A DNA stretch of 57,538 nucleotides from Rikenellaceae bacterium (lineage in GTDB: Bacteria; Bacteroidota; Bacteroidia; Bacteroidales; Rikenellaceae). Below, piece by piece: positions 55,277 through 57,538 of this stretch (the stretch's first letter is position 1; the number at the start of each line of letters is the position of its first letter). A program made the position numbers and the translations under genes. The stretch spans positions 1 through 57,538 of the forward strand of contig JAJBUQ010000002.1 of assembly GCA_020860245.1 (NCBI GenBank), in the 5' to 3' direction. The notes under the pieces are model-generated. The model saw only the letters and a program-made list of their open reading frames with translations, was not told where the DNA came from and searched no databases.

Positions 55277-55299
55277 AAAACCACCCGTTAGGTGGTTTT
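55277..55299 (-). terminator. Terminator behind the tRNA-Val fragment
   Basis: Minus-strand stem AAAACCACC/GGTGGTTTT with a 5-nt loop, followed by a T-rich run. It is placed to end the tRNA transcript. Confidence 0.8.
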
Positions 55300-55314
55300 A
55301 ATCTTATCCTCTTG

Positions 55315-55358
55315 TGGGAGTTGAGGGATTCGAACCCCCGGCCCTCTGCTTGTAAGGC
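55315..55358 (-). tRNA. 3' half of tRNA-Val(UAC), integration (att) site
   Basis: On the minus strand the sequence reads from the anticodon loop CTTACAA (anticodon TAC at 55352-55354) through the T-arm GGGGGTTCGAATCCCTC to acceptor AACTCCC and discriminator A; CCA is not encoded. The D-arm and the 5' acceptor half are missing: the sequence turns into AT-rich non-tRNA DNA beyond 55358. This is the usual scar of a tyrosine-integrase element that recombined within the tRNA 3' half. The intact gene, or the other att end, should lie outside this window. Confidence 0.8.
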
Positions 55359-55500
55359 TGAATATTTTAATTGTTGATACTTGTTTGATTTTGTTATTAA
55401 TTGTAAATCAATGAATTATAAAATGGTGAAATTTGGTCTTTAGTTCATTTTTGCCTATTATTGGCGGAGTTGTATGCAAATATCTAAAAAAATATCCAAT

Positions 55501-56693
55501 ATGTTTAAATTCTCAAAAGACGGTATAACTGTGTTTTCGGTATTAGACAGCCGTAAAGCCAAGCTTTACGGCAAATATCCCGTTAAAATACAAGGAGGAA
55601 TGGGATAAATTACCTGAAACGAAACAGAAATCTTTGATATACACTCGCAGAAGTATTGAAAATACATTTAAACTTGTTCGTGACATATCGGAAGAATTGG
55701 CGTATAATAACGAGTTCTCTTTCGAAGCGCTAAACCGCAGGATCAGCAACGGAGCCCACCAATCGTTAAACATGGCGTTTCAAACCCGTATAGCCGAACT
55801 GAAAAAAGAGAAAAGTATCGGTAACATGAACATATATCAAAATGTTCTAAATAACATCGAGAAATTCGCAGGCAATAATATATCCATGAATGCGTTCTCC
55901 ATAGATTGATTGAAACGGTTTGATAACCGTCTGGAAAAAGATGGAAAATCCCGAACTACAATAAGTATTCATATGAGGATATTGAGAGCCTACTCAACCA
56001 AGCTAAAGAACACGGCATAATCAAAGAAAGTTCATATCCGTTTGGCAAAGGACGTTTTGAAATAAAGAACGGAACAGGACGAAAAATGGCTCTAACAATG
56101 GAGCAGATCCTCCGGATCGCCAACTATGATGACGGCACGGAATTGACAGCACGGTATCGGGATATGTGGCTGTTTCTCTACTTCTGCAACGGTATTAATA
56201 TGGCGGATTTGGTACAATTAAAATTTAGCGATATTGTAGATGATGAATTATGTTTTGTCCGAAAGAAAACTAAAAGCACCTCAAAAACAGAAAAAGAAAT
56301 CCGTGTCATTATTACTGATCAAATGAAAATAATTATCGAGAAATGGGGTAATCAACCGTCTCCGGATAATTATATATTTCCTATTATTGACGATACACTA
56401 AAAGCGGAAGAGATATATAGAAAGAAACAACTATATACGAGAGCCATAATAAGTGTATGAAAAAAATAGGGGAGAATTTAGGAATAGGCAACATATCTAC
56501 TTATACTGCCCGTCATTCCTTTGCAACTGTACTAAAAAGAAGCGGTGTCAATATATCTTATATATCCGAAAGTCTCAGTCATAATAACATTAAGACAACC
56601 GAAAACTACCTGTCATCGTTCGAGAAAGACGAGCGCATTAAGAACGCCCAGCTCTTAACTGACTTCATGAATACAGAAGATCTACGAAATTAA
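55501..56693 (+). pseudogene. Tyrosine recombinase (Bacteroidota mobile-element integrase), multiply broken
   Basis: Fragments in order: arm-binding start MFKFSKDGITVFSVLDSRKA; a frame break with loss of arm-domain residues near 55591-55610 before EEWDKLPETKQ; core-binding domain up to an in-frame TGA at 55907-55909 (ID-stop-LKRFDNR, probably TGG); a frame break near 55990 before LNQAKEHGIIKE; the catalytic domain (MWLFLYFCNGINMADLVQLK); a frame break near 56447 (a missing A); and the C-terminal box YTARHSFATVLKRSG with HNNIKTTENYLS (catalytic Tyr). It cannot act as written. It sits next to the tRNA scar, so it is the element's own integrase. A decayed integrase means the element is fixed. 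Confidence 0.85.
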
Positions 56694-56824
56694 AACAAGA
56701 TGCCGACTGAAATTGTCACTATTCAAAGCCTTGTAGCATAGAATATTACAATCAGAATGGAACGATTTTTGCGGTTAAACACTCTTTGACAAATTGTCAC
56801 ATTGTTTAACTTTAAAACTTATTT

Positions 56825-57085
56825 ATGGACCAATTAATTGTTATTTCGCCCGATCAACTACGGGAAATTATTAGAGAAACTATTTCAGAATTTATCCCCC
56901 AGTGAACCCAACCGCAGGGTCCGCAGTCCGACACCCTTAATCTGCAGTCGGCATTGTCGTTTCTTCATGAAATCGGCTACAAAATTTCCAAACACCGTCT
57001 TTACACTCTTACATCCAAAAAAGAAATACCGCACCGCAAGTTTGGTAAACAGTTCGTGTTCTCACGTCAGGAACTCCTCGACTGA
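56825..57085 (+). pseudogene. Helix-turn-helix protein of the element, in-frame TGA
   Basis: An 87-codon frame begins MDQLIVISPDQLREIIRETI and has TGA at 56903-56905 (codon 27). After it the HTH_17/excisionase-like domain is intact: LSFLHEIGYKISKHRLYTLT, KEIPHRKFGKQFVFSRQELL. Such small HTH proteins typically follow the integrase in Bacteroidota mobile elements and act as excisionase or target selector. With the stop only the short N-terminus would be made, unless a non-ATG restart is used. Confidence 0.7.
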
Positions 57086-57134
57086 ACGCAGAACAAAACT
57101 GTAAATCCATTAGACCATACTGTTGCGATCAACG

Positions 57135-57155
57135 CCCTTGCCGATAGCGCAAGGG
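57135..57155 (+). other. Hairpin after the HTH gene
   Basis: CCCTTGC (57135-57141) pairs with GCAAGGG (57149-57155) around a 7-nt loop; a weak T-run (TTTT) follows ten bases later. Possible terminator. Confidence 0.45.
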
Positions 57156-57206
57156 GCAAAATTGCGTTTTAATATTTAGTATTTCTAATCATTGCGTGAA
57201 ATTAAA

Positions 57207-57241
57207 AACCGGAAGAATCCACTAAAAATATTCTTCCGGTT
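57207..57241. terminator. Strong hairpin before the methylase gene
   Basis: A perfect 12-bp stem AACCGGAAGAAT/ATTCTTCCGGTT with an 11-nt loop. The T-run is better on the minus side (TTTTTAATTT), so it may end a minus-strand transcript or isolate the methylase gene. Confidence 0.6.
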
Positions 57242-57326
57242 AATTTAGTATTTGATTATATTCCAACTAAATAATATTGCATATTGTATAATTTTATATA
57301 ATTTAGTCTATTAATTTATAAAATTT

Positions 57327-57538
57327 ATGCATAAATCAATTTTGAGATGGGCAGGTGGAAAACATTGGTTAACAAAACATATAAGCGATTATCTACCACA
57401 CCATTTCAATAATTATCATGAGCCTTTTGTAGGTGGGGCTTCTGTTTTTTTATATATAAATAAATTATGTCATATAAATAAACAAATTTTTTTAAATGAT
57501 TCTAACATAGAATTAATAAATGCCTATCAAATTTTAAA
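57327..57538 (+). CDS. DNA adenine-N6 methyltransferase (Dam/D12 class), 5' part only
   Basis: The frame runs open to the window end: 70 codons are visible. LRWAGGKHWLTKHI, HEPFVGGASVFLYIN (motif I-type FxGG) and NDSNIELINAY are diagnostic for Dam/D12-class N6-adenine methylases such as those of GATC-type restriction-modification systems. The catalytic DPPY lies beyond the window. The DNA is much richer in A and T than the rest of the window, which points to foreign origin. A cognate nuclease may follow; that is inference. Confidence 0.85.
   Translation, partial: MHKSILRWAGGKHWLTKHISDYLPHHFNNYHEPFVGGASVFLYINKLCHINKQIFLNDSNIELINAYQIL

Noticed and set aside
55501-56693. Several small separate genes in the integrase region
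   Set aside because: The frames line up in order as one tyrosine recombinase; treating them as separate genes would miss the decay.
26408-57085. Recoding of TGA or TAG as a sense codon
   Set aside because: TGA ends intact genes (LRR at 33716, gmhA, hddA, hddC, the methyltransferase's downstream neighbours) and TAG ends comM, so both are normal stops here.

Overview
The window comes from a member of the Bacteroidota, most likely Bacteroidales. Evidence: two SusC/SusD pairs, many lipoproteins with acidic residues after the lipid-bearing cysteine, weak Shine-Dalgarno signals, and recurring TAnnTTTG -7 boxes (for example 29606-29613, 43295-43302, 52041-52048). I cannot assign a family.

Layout. 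(1) 322-22398 (+) is a polysaccharide utilisation locus: a four-domain fasciclin (FAS1) lipoprotein, SusC, SusD, two more FAS1-type lipoproteins, a second SusC and SusD, two paralogous right-handed beta-helix lipoproteins, then a GH2 beta-galactosidase-like enzyme behind its own promoter and a perfect 13-bp inverted repeat. (2) 22532-29572 (-) is a compact operon: comM, comEC (broken), a THUMP-like methyltransferase, a YihY/BrkB membrane protein, a DUF2520 dehydrogenase-like protein and kdsC. (3) 29976-33716 (+) is a giant plant-like leucine-rich-repeat lipoprotein. (4) 33773-36180 (+) is a glutamate/GABA-type antiporter (broken) coupled to glutaminase. (5) 36207-39026 (-) is the complete GDP-D-glycero-alpha-D-manno-heptose set hddA-gmhA-hddC-gmhB. 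(6) 39165-49088 holds envelope and housekeeping genes: a GlsB-like protein, an AI-2E family permease, an AsmA/DUF748-like protein, two L,D-transpeptidases, a Na/Ca exchanger (frameshifted), a DUF4377 protein, a GH13 alpha-glucosidase (nonsense), YjdM and an esterase. (7) 49197-51926 (-) is a His-rich membrane protein plus a TonB receptor with a CxxC plug, probably metal uptake. (8) 52130-54482 (+) is a GH28 pectinase with a polysaccharide deacetylase. (9) From 55315 on there is a split tRNA-Val, a decayed tyrosine integrase, a broken HTH protein and the start of a DNA adenine methylase: one end of an integrated element.

How the genes fit together. SusC/D, FAS1 and beta-helix lipoproteins should bind and import a plant-type glycan at the cell surface. 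GH2, and perhaps the distant GH28/deacetylase pair, would cut it. KdsC, the heptose genes and the transpeptidases serve the envelope.

The most striking genome-level signal is decay. At least seven genes carry nonsense codons or single-base frameshifts, and the nonsense changes fit C:G to T:A transitions. All lie right of 26 kb; the 22-kb utilisation locus has none. Either functions are being lost while glycan foraging is kept, or part of this is sequence error. TGA and TAG also end intact genes here, so recoding is unlikely.
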